NCBI GenBank assembly: GCA_964059195.1
Contig: CAXKWD010000005.1
Location: forward strand, 91,649,882 to 91,713,881
Reading direction: 5' to 3'
Length of the DNA: 64,000 nucleotides
Source: Ectobius pallidus
Lineage: Eukaryota; Arthropoda; Insecta; Blattodea; Ectobiidae
Shown: positions 46,820 through 59,315 of the stretch, piece after piece
How the letters are laid out: every line of letters begins with the position of its first letter
Numbering within the stretch: the stretch's first letter is position 1
The notes under the pieces: generated by a model
Databases searched by the model: none
The model's input: the letters and a program-made list of their open reading frames with translations, nothing else
Told to the model about the DNA's origin: nothing
Position numbers and translations under genes: made by a program

Positions 46820-46975
46820 TGTGAATTTAACTGCAGCTTAGCTCAGTTGGTAGAGCATTGGCACGAATAGCCAAAGGTCCTGGGTTCAAGTCCCAGTGTC
46901 AGAGGAATTTTTCTCCTATAATATTCTCATGTAATGTCCAACAGAAACAATAATCTGTGGTTCATGAATGCTTAA
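46820..46975 (+). mobile_element. tRNA-like SINE, copy 3 (inverted to copy 2)
   Basis: GCTTAGCTCAGTTGGTAGAG with B box GGGTTCAAGTCCC and the same flank on the plus strand. The central stem-loop reads TTGGC-ACGAATA-GCCAA, so the loop positions would give anticodon GAA but with C instead of U at position 33. With copy 2 it forms a long palindrome with only a few bases between. Confidence 0.75.
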
Positions 46976-47184
46976 ATATCTACCTTTTATCTAGCTTGTC
47001 GTCTGATGTAAGAACATCATCTCAAGTGCATTCAATGTTTAAAAATATCAGCCACTAGACAACTTTTGAACACCATTTTTTGTCCTTAATGAGGGCAGTC
47101 AACAATTGCAGGCTTCTACTTTTAACTAAGAATCATTATGATGATATTGGTCTATCCCACTATAGGGCTATACTGAAACACATA

Positions 47185-47445
47185 CTGTCGGCCAAGCACG
47201 AGTAAATCTCTGTTAGCGGAGTGCGGTGAGAGGGGTTGGTTCACAAGCAGGTGGATACTAGCGTTCTGATTGGGCAGAGAAAAGATGAGCCTCTCTGTTG
47301 TAAGCACGTTGTAAACAATAGCCTCCAGTGTGCAGTGTGTTCCAAGCTGCAAGGTGACAGTGCTTTCTTAGTGAATAGTAGCATGGTATGACGTCACGTA
47401 CCGCACCTCATGCTGCTCAGAGTTTGTCTCGTGCTTGGCCGATAG
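47185..47445. mobile_element. MITE with CTGTCGGCCAAGCACGAG ends (261 bp)
   Basis: Eighteen-base inverted ends (one mismatch: CTGTCGG versus CTATCGG), flanked by TA. Mildly GC-richer interior than its surroundings. Tc1/mariner-like by its TA flank; no coding. Confidence 0.8.
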
Positions 47446-48004
47446 TACACAACAAAAATAATATAACTTCCCATGTAGTAGGTTGCCACAGTGGATAAAA
47501 TTTAAATAGAAAATAACTGATCCAACACAAACTGAAATTAATCACACACTGGTACTGGTAGGGCTATAACTTAGGCCTATGTATAATTTTTCAAGATATT
47601 CAGTGAGCCTCGTACATTAGTTATCACTATTTCATGAATAGCCTATTGTTATCGGGAGTCTGAGAGTCTTCCAGAAGTTTGCTATTATGGATGGTACTGT
47701 CACACAGGCACCCACCATTAAGCCAATAATGTCAATGTCTTTGTTGGATAATAGTAGGCCTACCAAATGACCTTTTCCCTACAAATCCTCTTTAGTACAG
47801 CTTCCAGAACTTAATCCTTAATCAAAGAATAGGCTAGTCATGGTCCTTGTCCACATGCTGGAGCTATATCAATGTACTGACCAAACAAAAATTACAGATA
47901 TTTTGCCAAATTCTAAAAATCTGTCCTGGGAGAAATTTGAATCTTGTGAAAGAAGATCTGTAAATTAGAAAATATCAGGCATACAGTAACCCTAAAGTTA
48001 AACT

Positions 48005-48230
48005 AAACTCCGTGGTAGTACATCCCTGGAGGGACTAAGCCTACCAATCCAACCACTGCACCATCTACCATGGGCAGAAAACAGGATTGGGGTCATGTGG
48101 TCAGCATGCCGACACCCATGCCCGTTAATGATGGTTTCCATGATCAAAGCTGCTACTTCTTAACCAAGTAGGCCTAGCTCCTCAGTTTGCATCACGAGGC
48201 TGATTGCACCCTCTTCCAGACTTTCCTAAA
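48005..48230 (-). mobile_element. SINE tail fragment (dimeric-head family)
   Basis: Contains GTGGTCAGCATGCCGACACC and TGCTACTTCTTAACCAAGTA, the family body in reverse, ending TTCCAGACTTTCCT. Head missing. Directly followed by the next copy. Confidence 0.7.
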
Positions 48231-48239
48231 CTAAAAACT

Positions 48240-48602
48240 AAACTCTTTAGTACTAGGCCTGCCATCCTACCACTGCATCATCTGCCATAGGACTGTGGCA
48301 GGACTGTGTGGCATGAAGTTATCATGCTGACTCCCATGGCTGATGGCTTACTGAACCAGAGCCACTATTCTTTATCAAGTAGCTCCACAGCTTGTATCAC
48401 AAGGCCGAGTGCACCCCATTCCAGACCTCCCTACCTCAGAAAAATCCGAGGTAACCTACTGAGAATTGAACCCAAACCTGCAGATTTGTAGTCAGTGTCA
48501 CTAACCATTAGACCACGCAGATGGTCAAAGAGATACCAAGAATCGAGTCCGGAACTGTGGATCTGTAGCTAGCGACGCTAACACGAGACCACACAGGCGG
48601 TC
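48240..48602 (-). mobile_element. SINE with two tRNA-like heads in tandem
   Basis: On the minus strand: first head at 48602-48527 (GCCTGTGTGGTCTCGTGTTA … GACTCGATTCTTG), then a second head at 48526-48460 (CATCTGCGTGGTCTAATGGT … GGGTTCAATTCTC), then the shared body down to 48240. The two heads are related but not identical, and the same head order is seen at 49102-49266. Confidence 0.75.
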
Positions 48603-49101
48603 GATATGGTAACCCTAATATACAATAATCTTGCCCACTGTAATAAATCATTGTGTAATCAATGCAAATCCTTTAAAAAATTACATCCTAAATAGTTCTT
48701 AATACTTAGCTCACATCTTTGAATTCATCCAATGTTTTGAACTTTTATATAATTAGGCTATGCATAAGTTATAATGTGTTTTGTTCTGACAATTCTATAC
48801 CTTCAAGCTTGGCTCATTAGACAAGACATCTACATAGCCTGTAGCATTTGAATATTATCAGATTCAAAGAATTAGTTTCACCGATAACTTTGTACACTCT
48901 TCATATGCATTGGAAAACAAAAACGCATTCCCACAGTTTTAATCTGAGCTAATTTGTAGAGGGCTTTGATGTTGCTGAATAAGCTAGATTTTCTGTAAAA
49001 AAGGCAGCTAAATAAGTAGGAACAATGGTACTGTAAAATCCATATTCCACCTGGGTGTAAGTAATTCTGAGCAAACATTAGTCCGGACATATTGTAGGCC
49101 T

Positions 49102-49266
49102 ATGTATCGAACCCAAACTTGCAGATCTGTAGTCAGTGTTTCTAACCATTAGACCACGCAGGTGGTCTCCAGACACCCTATCTCAGAAAAAATCAAAGAG
49201 ATATCGGGAATCGAGCCCAGACCTGTGGATCCGTAGCCTGTGATGCTAACCACAAGACCACACAGG
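49102..49266 (-). mobile_element. SINE, dimeric tRNA-like heads without body
   Basis: On the minus strand: GCCTGTGTGGTCTTGTGGTT … GGCTCGATTCCCG, a short linker with TCTCTTTGATTTTTTCTGAG, then CACCTGCGTGGTCTAATGGT … GGGTTCGATA. Same order of head types as at 48240-48602, but with a longer linker and no body after the second head. Confidence 0.75.
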
Positions 49267-49617
49267 CCTGAAAGAATATCAAATTAATTGATATTATTTA
49301 TTTAATTTTTCAACCTACATGCTAGCATGCCCATCGTACGTTTGTTTTAAGGGTTGTGAAGTGTTATGACACTAAGAGTTCACAGAAAGAAATAAGTTAC
49401 TGGTTTCCACTAAATGATCAATCAGTGCAAGATAATAAAGAATTATCGAAACATTTTTAGATGAAAGATAGTTTTAATCACCCCAGTAAGCTCCACTCAC
49501 TCTCACCCGCTTTCCAATGCATTGCCATGGTGGTGTTCCACTTCCCCTACTTCTCTAGCCTTCACCCTGGTTATCAAGCTGCTTAACGCTGGCAATGGAG
49601 CTCACCTTTGTACCCTT

Positions 49618-49735
49618 GTACCAAATCATATGCGCTATAATTAGGCTACTACCAGCACAATACGAAAATGTCCCTTGTACCAAATCATATGCGTTAATTG
49701 CTACAATACGAAAATGATCCTTGTACCAAAATATT
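49618..49735. repeat. ~55-60-bp tandem repeat, 2.3 copies
   Basis: CCTTGTACCAAATCATATGC … ACAATACGAAAATG occurs twice, with a third partial start at CCTTGTACCAAAAT. The units differ by an internal deletion. Confidence 0.8.
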
Positions 49736-49832
49736 TCACATTATAAATTTTTGTTGGTAAACTCGCCATTTCTCATTTCATGTATTTAAGCTCTCTAAAC
49801 TTAAATAGATGAATTCTCGCTTCATAACTCGA

Positions 49833-49995
49833 TCACTCGATGGTGTAGTGATTAAGACTGGCTATAAAGCTACGGTAGCGATCCATGTTCAAATCCCACT
49901 CGATGTGAAAATTTATGGTTAGGAATAGGTGCCAATTAGGTAGTTAGGGTGAAGAATAAGTGAGAGAAAGGGAGGAAAGAGGAGAATTAGGAAGA
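49833..49995 (+). mobile_element. tRNA-related SINE (third family)
   Basis: CGATGGTGTAGTGATTAAGA is a good A box and GTTCAAATCCCACTCG a B box with an acceptor-like complement. An A/G-rich tail (gagagaaagggaggaaagagg) follows. Single copy here. Confidence 0.65.
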
Positions 49996-50379
49996 CAAGA
50001 AAAGGAGAAAAAATTATTTAACTTTCCCCATTTTCAACTTCTTGCTACTAATGGCGTTGATAGTGGTACTTCCAAGGCAGCCACTAGATGTCTCACTGTT
50101 TATAGTTACTCCCCACCCTAAACCCCTGCTTCCCAGGTGGGTCCCATTAGTGAGTTGAGTGGGCAGAGCTAAAGGGCAAATAAGAACTATATTTTCCCTG
50201 TTTTTAATATCACCAAGTTGATCCAATAGGCCCTACCACTAATTAAGTTCTCAGTAGGTCAATATTAACTCATCTATTTTTGTAACATTGTCATTTTCTT
50301 CCCCTCAGTCTCTTTAACAGTGGACAAACAATTTGCTTAATGTTCAAACGTTTCCATATCACAACTGCCCACTATGATA

Positions 50380-50455
50380 GATCTATCGAACCCGGAACCT
50401 CACATACTAAAGTTAACCTTCTTAACCGTGCTCTGCCACTAAGGATGCTGGAGAA
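50380..50455 (-). mobile_element. tRNA-like SINE head
   Basis: On the minus strand CATCCTTAGTGGCAGAGCAC (A box) and GGTTCCGGGTTCGATAGATC (B box). No body identified, so a truncated SINE or tRNA relic. Confidence 0.5.
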
Positions 50456-50459
50456 AATG

Positions 50460-52320
50460 CATGAATTTACCTGATTTGTAACTTTATGCCATAAACCTTT
50501 GTGTGCATGAACGAGACTGTTTTTCATAATATAATAATAAAGTTGAAATGCGCACAAAATTTGCAAAGAGATTAAGAGTCTCTGCTGTATTCAGACAGGC
50601 TCCTTGTCCTTTTTGTGCAGGTTTCCAGGTGGTAGGCTATTGTCCACATTTCTGCCCGCACAGAAAGCAAAGGCAATCTTCTATTGCACGATGGAACCCT
50701 GATTTCAAACACAGTTTTTCATAATATAATATTAAGTTATATGCTGCTCAGTTCTGAATAACAGTATTTTTGTATCAATACCATAAAGTATCAAGACCTA
50801 AGTTAATGCACAAAAAACAGAAAAAAGAGGAGTGGCTAGAAGCCACATCAGATGTTCCAAGCCAAATACAGTCGAATTACTTCTTGTCAGTCGCTAAAGC
50901 TAAGTCAAGTAGGACCTACTTCATTTGTCAATCTGCGGTACATAAGGTGTAAACTGTCAAATGCAATGTTTCAGCGACGCTCCTATAGGCTACTAGTATG
51001 TTTGGATTGCAAGACAAGTTCTATATCCTTGAGCCTCGCTCAACACAAGATATACAGGACAAGATAATATCTTCATCAAGGTTTCCACCACAAATGATTC
51101 TAACCTAGCCTGTACTAACCTAAGTGTTATGAGAGCAACTCGTCAAATCAAAATAGCCCATTAAGGATTTATAAACCTCAGAATATGAGCAATAAAGGGG
51201 GCCGCAATAAATCCAGCTGTACAACACGTATAGCAATAGGTCAATAACTGTCGAAAAAGAAACAGGCTACCAAAGGCATTGAGTGGATGACAGTCAAAGA
51301 TAACCAACATTACCTTCATGGTTTCACATAATTATCCGGAAAAGCGCAAACTTAAATACTAAAAACATGGGTTAACAATGATTCACATTTATCTGTTATG
51401 TACTGAGGCACTGAAACACGTATGAAAATGTCAAGAATCTACCACATGTAAGAACCAGTATAAAGACAATTAAAATTAAAGTAATGATCATTTAACATAC
51501 CTATTCTTCGTCTTTAATTCAGTTACCGATAACACCAATCTTCTTACTATATTCAGTGGTTAAAGTTTTTAAAATAACTTTCCTATACAAAACCAACAGA
51601 TAAACCACAAAACAAAATCATCACTGAAAGTGTATTACGCGCCATTCGCCATATTTGTTTACTTCCTCAAAATTTGAACTACAAATCGAGAACGATATCA
51701 ATCGAAAACCATATCGACCTACATTTGAAAGTGTAGAGTATCGACCACAGATTCACGAAATTTATCTGTACAATTTTCGCGGATAGATTAAATACAAATT
51801 TCTCACTTTTGTTTGGTCACTTTCCCCCAAAAACTCCAATGCATTTCAGTCTTTTTGACTTCCTTGTTCACATTTAGCAATGCATTGAACTTGATACATC
51901 TTTTTCCTTTCTCCTTTTCCTCTTTTTTTTTTTAAATTTCTTCTTACCTTCTTTTTTATATTGGGAGGGACATTCATTTAAAATATGAAGTAAGTAGTAT
52001 TAATACTGGTACCAATATACGCTGTGGACCTGTTTGTTGAGGCATCTACTCTTATACAATTCAACGGCCCTAAATAGCGTGCTTGCTCGCCCGCTTCGTG
52101 AGACATCGGGTATACTCGGCGATGTTCGTCTCTCGCAGTGTAAACTTTCATGACAACTACAAAATTAGTAAAACCGTTTCTTTATTACATAAGTCCTAAG
52201 TGAAATGAACACAATGAACAAATATTCTAATTTTATTTTTACTTACAATTTTCATAGCTCTGAACCACAAACATTTTTAATATAATGCCAGTGTAAATTT
52301 CTTAAAAATCCTGGAGTCAA
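50460..52320. other. Non-coding stretch, nothing recognised
   Basis: No frame with family resemblance, no clear inverted ends. 51630-51760 is slightly CpG-richer (ttacgcgccattcgcc) and might be promoter-like, but no exon adjoins it. Some Helitron-like sequence may start near 52030. Confidence 0.4.
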
Positions 52321-52329
52321 TTAATAATA

Positions 52330-52350
52330 GCGGGTGAAGCCGCGGGCACC
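52330..52350 (+). mobile_element. Degenerate Helitron 3' end
   Basis: GCGGGTGAAGCCGCGGGCAC is the hairpin type of insect Helitron termini, followed by AACTTTA rather than CTAG. The body to its left was not delimited. Confidence 0.45.
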
Positions 52351-52359
52351 AACTTTAAT

Positions 52360-52762
52360 ATACTGATAGTTTAACCCTGAAAGTATCGAGGACAATAAAA
52401 ATCCAAACAAAGCTCTCCTTCCCTTGAAACATTATATAATTTCTGAAAATTACACTGAATTGATCAAATAAAATTCACATCATATTCATGTCAATAAACA
52501 GCTGAGAAACAATACGTATTAAGTGTTCACAGGTTCTTTGGAACTGCATAATCGATTCTGATATAGTTTTCCCAGGGGGCGCTTTCATGTCATGGAATGT
52601 ACTCTAAAGCAGGAATTTTAGCTGTTTCATTAATTATTAATAGCTTAGTTTATGAATGATTCGCGTGCAAGTGTTAATAAATATAATGCTTTAATAATTA
52701 TTATACTCTTAATTTTTAATTTTTAAAAGAATTATCGTGGCGAAGCCACGGGCACCTCCTAG
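52360..52762 (+). mobile_element. Helitron 3' portion with terminal hairpin and CTAG
   Basis: CGTGGCGAAGCCACG forms a perfect hairpin at 52736-52750, then GGCACCTC and CTAG at 52759-52762, followed by T. This fits the Helitron 3' rule (hairpin ~10 bp before CTRR, insertion before T). The 5' end was not located; the start given is approximate. No coding. Confidence 0.7.
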
Positions 52763-52983
52763 TTGCACTACAAACTGGAAGGTTTGATCCTTGACAAAGT
52801 CCCTAACGTCCCTGGTTAATGCATTGGCTTACATGTAATTCTTCTCGTGCTTAAATTGGGCCGGAATTGATCAAAATAGTGCTCCGGCAAAGTAAAAATC
52901 TACTCTTCATCGCTCCTGCATAAACGCTGGGAGGAAAAAAAATGCATATGATGAAATTGGCATACATTTTGGCAACATCTTTA

Positions 52984-53304
52984 GGCTGGGCGGCCACCGA
53001 AAGCGGAGTTGAGCTGAGCTGAGTTGAGCTGAGCAGAGTGGAGTCAGAGGGGGTCGGCAACCGATTCCGTAGTGGACCCCAGCTCAGTCAGCAACTTTCC
53101 TTGCATCGGGGTGGTGGGGGAAGCGGAGCGTAGCTTCAAAACCGAACCTCGGTTGAGTCTAAGCTGAGTGGAGTTGACCCTTGCGACGCCGCTCAACTGC
53201 GCTCCGCTCCGGATCTGGTGGCCGCTCTTTCATTAAAAACCTTTGATTCGGTTTTGAAAGCTGACTCAGCTTCGCTCAACTCCGCTTTCGGTGGCCGCCC
53301 AGCC
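52984..53304. mobile_element. PIF/Harbinger-like MITE (321 bp)
   Basis: About 31 bp of perfect inverted ends, beginning GGCTGGGCGGCCACCGAAAG, flanked by TTA on both sides, the 3-bp target site typical of PIF/Harbinger. GC-rich interior with repeated GAGCTGAGTTGAGCTGAG-like words. The lack of decay in the ends suggests recent insertion. Confidence 0.9.
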
Positions 53305-53307
53305 TTA

Positions 53308-54432
53308 AAATAAAGAACCATTAGTAGGGTCATGATCTCTCATTCTTGTCGTGACAGTTGCCTTGCCTGTGTGGTTGCTGTATATTCAATGCGTACATGA
53401 CAAAGAAGGTTGCCTAGGTTGTTGTTATTGTAATGTATTTTCTTTGTAATTATTAAAAAAGGTAATTTGACTATAATTTTTAGAATTATATGCCTACCTG
53501 CATATCCTGCATATAAATTTATTGGTTCCCCCTAGAAAAAAATTCCAACTTCAGCACTGATCCTTGTAGTAGCAGCATGACACTGAGTCACTCAGTCTAT
53601 ATAAAAAAGAGTATGGTAGGCCTTACTGGTATCAGGACAATCTTATCTGAAAATCATACCCCAAAATGTAGGTCTACCAGTTCTTTGAAAATCTGGGAGT
53701 ATCAAACTCCAGCAATCCTCAAAAGCCTGTCATGGGGAGCACTTATAATATGGTAGGCTGCAATGAAATAAAATCTTACAATGAAAAGGAAATTTACTCA
53801 GTTGCAAAATAAGCAAACAAAACTGGATGTTTTCCTCTTAAATTCTACAACTGAGAATAAGGTGCTGGCAAGAATGGCCTGATGACACATTACCTATAAG
53901 TTAATACGGCTGCAGCCAGTGAAGGGCAGAAACTTTGCCTATTATATATAAGCCTATTATATGGCAAAAAAGTACTGCCCCTTCCCCTTATATTTATAGA
54001 GTTTGCAGGAATCATAACAAAACTACACAGACAGGATTATTTCAATTTAAATAGCCTATCTCTTGTATAAAATGAAATAAAATACTGAACTACAATGTTC
54101 TGCATACTTTCCTAAAATGTCTTAGTAGAATCTAAAAGTGTACAGTGATAGGCATTGCAATTTCACAAGAACCTGAGTAAAAATGAACTCCATATTTCTT
54201 ACAAAACCACTTTCTCTTCTTGTTCTTTATTAGATATAGGCTACACTATACTCTCCATTATTTTGTTAGGGTGTGGTAAAGTCTTTATTTGTGGGTGGAA
54301 ATGTTGCAGCACGATGTCCTACCTTCTTCCTCAGATGGTGCCAAGAAGAGGTTGTAATTTTCTTGGTGATGGCGGTTAAATAAGATGAGGAGGAGGAAGA
54401 TGATACAAAATTGCAGATGATGGTGGAACATA
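53308..54432. other. Non-coding stretch, nothing recognised
   Basis: AT-rich, no exon or repeat with clear ends. Short frames show no family. Confidence 0.5.
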
Positions 54433-55154
54433 TGAGGAGCGTCGATTCAAAATGCGTTTAGTCCACAAATAATGATTTTTCAGGAATGACGAAAAACTCT
54501 TTGTGGCCAAACTATCCAACGAATTTGCAATATTTTTATCCGATCAGAAACAGTAATTAATATAGGCCTATAGTTAAATGTATTGGCTGTTTCAAATCAT
54601 TCTTTTCATTTACATCTATTATTGATAGTTAAAGTTTCTAAAGTAACGGACTTAACGCGTTTGACCCAACACTATAATAATCATTCAAAAAAGATGAAAG
54701 TTAGTATTTTATTTAAGAATTACATTCACATCTGATCGCACTAATACAAAGTGAACTATTGCCGAAGTACCAAATTGTTTAAATTTAAACAATTTCTATT
54801 TTTTAATCATGTTAAATAATGGAAAATCCATGCTCCTCTTCTTTTACTATTGACCGCTAATGACATCTGTTTCGGTGTCTGGTGAATGCCGCTTTCATTA
54901 GAAGAACACCTACAACAATAGACGTCGTAAAGTTCAACGCACTAGCTGTTTAAAATGTGGACTCAACGTAATTTGCACCGAACCAAGTTCTGGACTGAAC
55001 GCATATTTCAGGCTCAATTTTAACAGGGAAAGGTTGCGATTTGAGACAAAAACGTTATGTAGTATCATGCAGAACACCTCTGAGAATGCGAATCCGCAAA
55101 AAACTACATTATGATCGGAGGTGGACTTAACGCGTTTTGAACCGACACTCCTCA
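54433..55154. mobile_element. MITE with TGAGGAGCGTCGATTC ends (722 bp)
   Basis: Left TGAGGAGCGTCGATTCAAAA and the complement of the right end, TGAGGAGTGTCGGTTCAAAA, are inverted for ~30 bp, with TA on both sides. The terminal motif GGACTTAACGCGTTTnGACC also occurs internally at 54648-54672. Its minus-strand 81-residue frame has no family. Confidence 0.8.
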
Positions 55155-55156
55155 TA

Positions 55157-58100
55157 TCTATAATTTGCTGGAATTTCATTCAGCAGCATTTTTGTTCCTT
55201 TTCTTTTGATAACGATGCTGACGGTTGTTCCAAGGGGAAATATAACAAGGATCTTAATAAAAGTAAGATTATCAAGAGGAGTAACTTACTAGGTTTTCAG
55301 AATTGATCACACAAGGTATATAAAATTAAATATGCTACACATTTTATTTGTTATTAAATGTACACTTTAACAATTTTTACATTTACAAGGAGAATATTTA
55401 ATTGCACTTTTGGTGTATAAAACAGTAATGATTGCTCATTCAAGTGATACGCTTATTAATATCCCTTATAAGGTTAGATTGTCATAGTTTCTCAACATCC
55501 TATTATTCAAGATTTTGGTTGTAAGGCATATCAAAAGAGAATGCTACTTCCTATACACCCCAAAAACTAAAATTTATATTTTCTTTGGTTATTTCACTCA
55601 GATTTATTCAAATCATTTTATTTATCAAAGCAATTATTCAAAAATTAGTTTTACTTTGATGTTAAAAGTTTGTTACCTGTATAGATTTGATAATAATTAG
55701 TATTTGATTGTCACTTTCAGTATACCATTTAATGCTTACTACCCTACTCTTCAAATAGTAAAGGCCTATAATTTAAAGCTGCCACATTTGCCATATGTTT
55801 TGAATATAGTAGTCTACCAACAGAACAACAAGAGACTTTGGTGTCATCTCACAATGGAACAATAACTCCTTACTAAATTACCAATACTCCATTCATAATG
55901 CATTAATAACCATACAAAAATTTAGCTCATTCAAACTTCCCTTTCCCCCTTAAAAAAAAATAAAAAATAAAAAAATAGTCCTTTCTCAACTAATACAAAG
56001 CCTTCAACGATGAATAAGGTATCATTGGATTTACTACCCATCATTTGCACAAACTCACAAATTCAGTATTAACTCTTAGCACACTAGGAAACAAATCTTT
56101 AGCATATACTATGAGCTGCAGTCTGTGGGACTCCTATGTTTAAACTATGAAATAAAGGTGTAAACATTTTCGAATTTGTAATTAGTACTCATATAATACA
56201 AAGAACTTCTATATAGTATAAGCCTTCAACAATTTTCAAGGAAGTTGACAAAAATGCCCGACATAGCTACTGCTGGATCAACTGCCACATTCAGGTCTGT
56301 CGGAACAGAAGGTTTGAGAGAAGGATGTTGAATCTATTACAGCTCATGACACACCGAAAAATGTCTCTTTTTGGCCCATCTGTTGCCCAAATAGCACCTG
56401 TGTCCTTGTAGTGTGATTAATAACATTGATACATTCTTGCAAATGTATTTTTTTTTTTTTTTACTGTAGTGAAGTTAACTTACATATTTCATGAGGCTCG
56501 GTCTAGGTAAACCGCAACAGCTAACATCATAAATCCAGAATAGTGAGAATACAACTGACCTTTAGACATTGTTGGGTTTGTGATTTTAGGAGAGTAGGGA
56601 GATCAGAACAGTTTTCGGCTTGAAACCACTTTGGAGAGCAAGTTTGAAAATTCTTACACAGTCCGTGAGACCACACCTCATGAATTAAGGGTTCAGTATT
56701 GGCTTTACATGAGACAGAGACATACATACACTCCCTACAATATGACCTCTTACTCTATACCAAAATTTGAAGTGAGAAAATGAAATAATTGTCCATGCAC
56801 AGGGCAGAGAATATGAATACAGCACATCAGATTTTTATTCACCTGCATTTCTATCACTATATTTGATTTATAAGAATAAATTCTTTCAAAAGCCTTTCTA
56901 ATTTGATTACAGCAGATCCCAGTATCGTGTGAGTTCCCAAGCCAGCTGTGTACACTGAAAATAATAGTGTTCTCGTGGAGTCTGCACATTGGCTTCATTA
57001 CCATGCAGTGTGAATACCATGTGGTGAGTTAAGTGTATAATTTTTCTAAAATTGTACACAAACAATACAAACTGAGTATGCTATGCCAGAAGTTGCTAAA
57101 ACATCCTGGTACCTTATTCATTGTTGTAGGCTTTGTATTAGATGAGAAAACTGGACAGAAATAATAATGACATACTAGTAAACCTGTGTGAAACTTTTGC
57201 ACTTCCCCTTTTTGACAAGCCAGGAAAACTGGAATTTGGCTAAGTAAATAAATATGACCTTTTACAGTCATTTATGATCGCATAAGAAATGCTTAAATAT
57301 ACTGTATATGCCAATTCACAGAATGCACTGGCAATTAACGATGTTTGTATATGATTCACTGATATGAAGGTACAGGCATAAGAGTACAGCAAAATCACCT
57401 TCAAGAAGTAAACAACAATACATTAATAGTGGGACATAAATAAAACATGTATAAAATGAAATATTGGCTACTCACTTTAAATTTTAATAGAGTTTTGCAT
57501 GAGGATTCAATAAATGCACAGAAGATGATATTATTATTATTATTATTCAGCAGTACAAGGAGCCCTATATCACCAAAACTTCAAACTTTTGTTTTTAAAC
57601 ATACTTTACACTTGAACTATTTTGCAATTCATCTTTCCAAATCTAATATTCAAAAGTTATATAAAAATAAAATAAACATTTCATTAATTTTATTTTTTTT
57701 GGGGGGGGGGGGTTATTTGATGGTTGAGTTATTTTAACATTAATTTCAGCTTAAAAGTTGGCCTAAATCACAATATTTAATGTTCTGCGATAATCACTAG
57801 CATTTATAGTTTTTTTCTTTCTTTTTTGTTATTATGAATTGTTCATTGACTGAATCAATAAAGTGGTTTTGGATCGAGAGATAAAAAAAAACATTCTGTT
57901 TGGCTTTAAAATGTAACATTTTAATTACATATTTTTTTCCAAAATACTTATTAAAATTCAACTGTATGCGAATTAGTCAAGCTGGAGCGAAAAATCTTTC
58001 AATTGATACTTCATTCATACATATGACTCAGTTTTTGGTTTGAAAAATGCAAATTAATTTGTTATTTGGACATAGACAATGCCTCAACTCCTTTACTTCA

Positions 58101-59315
58101 ATCTCTCAGAAAATCGAAGGAAACCTTAAAAACTTCCTAAACAAATGACCACCAAAAACTTCAAACTTAGCTATAGGCCCTACTCCTTTGCTCTCAGATC
58201 ACCATTGTAAATATTTCACCATAAACCTAATTTTTTAGCCCCATGTTAATGGAAATGTTAGAAAAGACTAAACAGGGACTTTTCAATATTAACAAAATAA
58301 AAGTTTTTTCTAATGCTTCTGATTAATTGAAAACTTCATGTAAAAAGAGAATCATGCTTCTAAATATGTAAAAATACAATACATTATATTCATCAAACTA
58401 ACCATACATAGGAGTAAAATTTTGTTTCCTACAAATGTAGACAAATATTGCCTGCAAATGTAAACCAAATATTGCCTACAAAATAATGTAGACCTATACA
58501 CATTTCTCTCCCTCCATTTTCAAATTAAAAAACAAAAAAATATCACAGAAAATAATAAATTTCATAAGCACTTTTTAAAATGAAAAATAATACTAGTAAA
58601 TACAAAATTATCCATATGTAATTATATTTTTCTTTTAATTGATATTTTAAAAACAAAAATTATATAAAACAGAGATCTTTGCTGTACTTACATTATTTTA
58701 GGTTTTATTATTGCAAAATTCTTTGATATATGTTATAGGCTAATTATTAGCCCTGCTTAATTAATACAGTACATATCAATGTACACTGGGCATGAATAAA
58801 TAAGTATCAACAATTTTATAAAAGCTTCCAATACCTACATACTTAAAAAATACAGATTTTTATATTACCATGTGTATTTATAGAAATGTTTTGTTGATTA
58901 AAATTGAAATTCTGATATTAAATTATGTATCCTATATTGCATTCACTAGATGATTGGAAATATTATTTTGCAGTATTTGCCAATAATGTAAGACATGATT
59001 AATAATTATTAAAAATATTAAACACAGCCCAAAATTATCTCACTTATAGATAATTTTAATATTGTTAAAATGTTACCAAAGAACACAAACATTAATCATT
59101 TTGTATGTTTAAAAAAGTACAAGTGGTTGGACTATTTAAAAAGTGCCATCAATGTGAAACGTTTCAGTTTCCATCAACATCATACTTATTGACCTCATGT
59201 ATTTTCTGTTCTAGTTACCATTCAAATTCAAGCATCATACATTCCAAAATATGATTTTCTAGTATAACAGCTTAGGCTTTCATGGCTGGTGTTTGAATTA
59301 TTTAAACAATTTTAC
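55157..59315. other. Non-coding stretch, mostly unrecognised
   Basis: AT-rich. 55975-56060 repeats a piece of the Helitron interior at 26060-26130 (ctcaactaatacaaagcc). A homopolymer G run lies at 57701-57712. No exon found; part may be 3' UTR of the minus-strand gene to the right. Confidence 0.4.

Noticed and set aside
46409..46926. Three functional tRNA genes
   Set aside because: Near-intact folds, but position 33 is C, the anticodon loop varies between copies, and non-tRNA flanks are copied with the unit. A SINE family fits better.
51600..51760. Promoter or first exon of another gene
   Set aside because: Slight CpG enrichment and an ATGGCG on the minus strand, but it stops after a few codons and no exon or TATA/initiator context was found.
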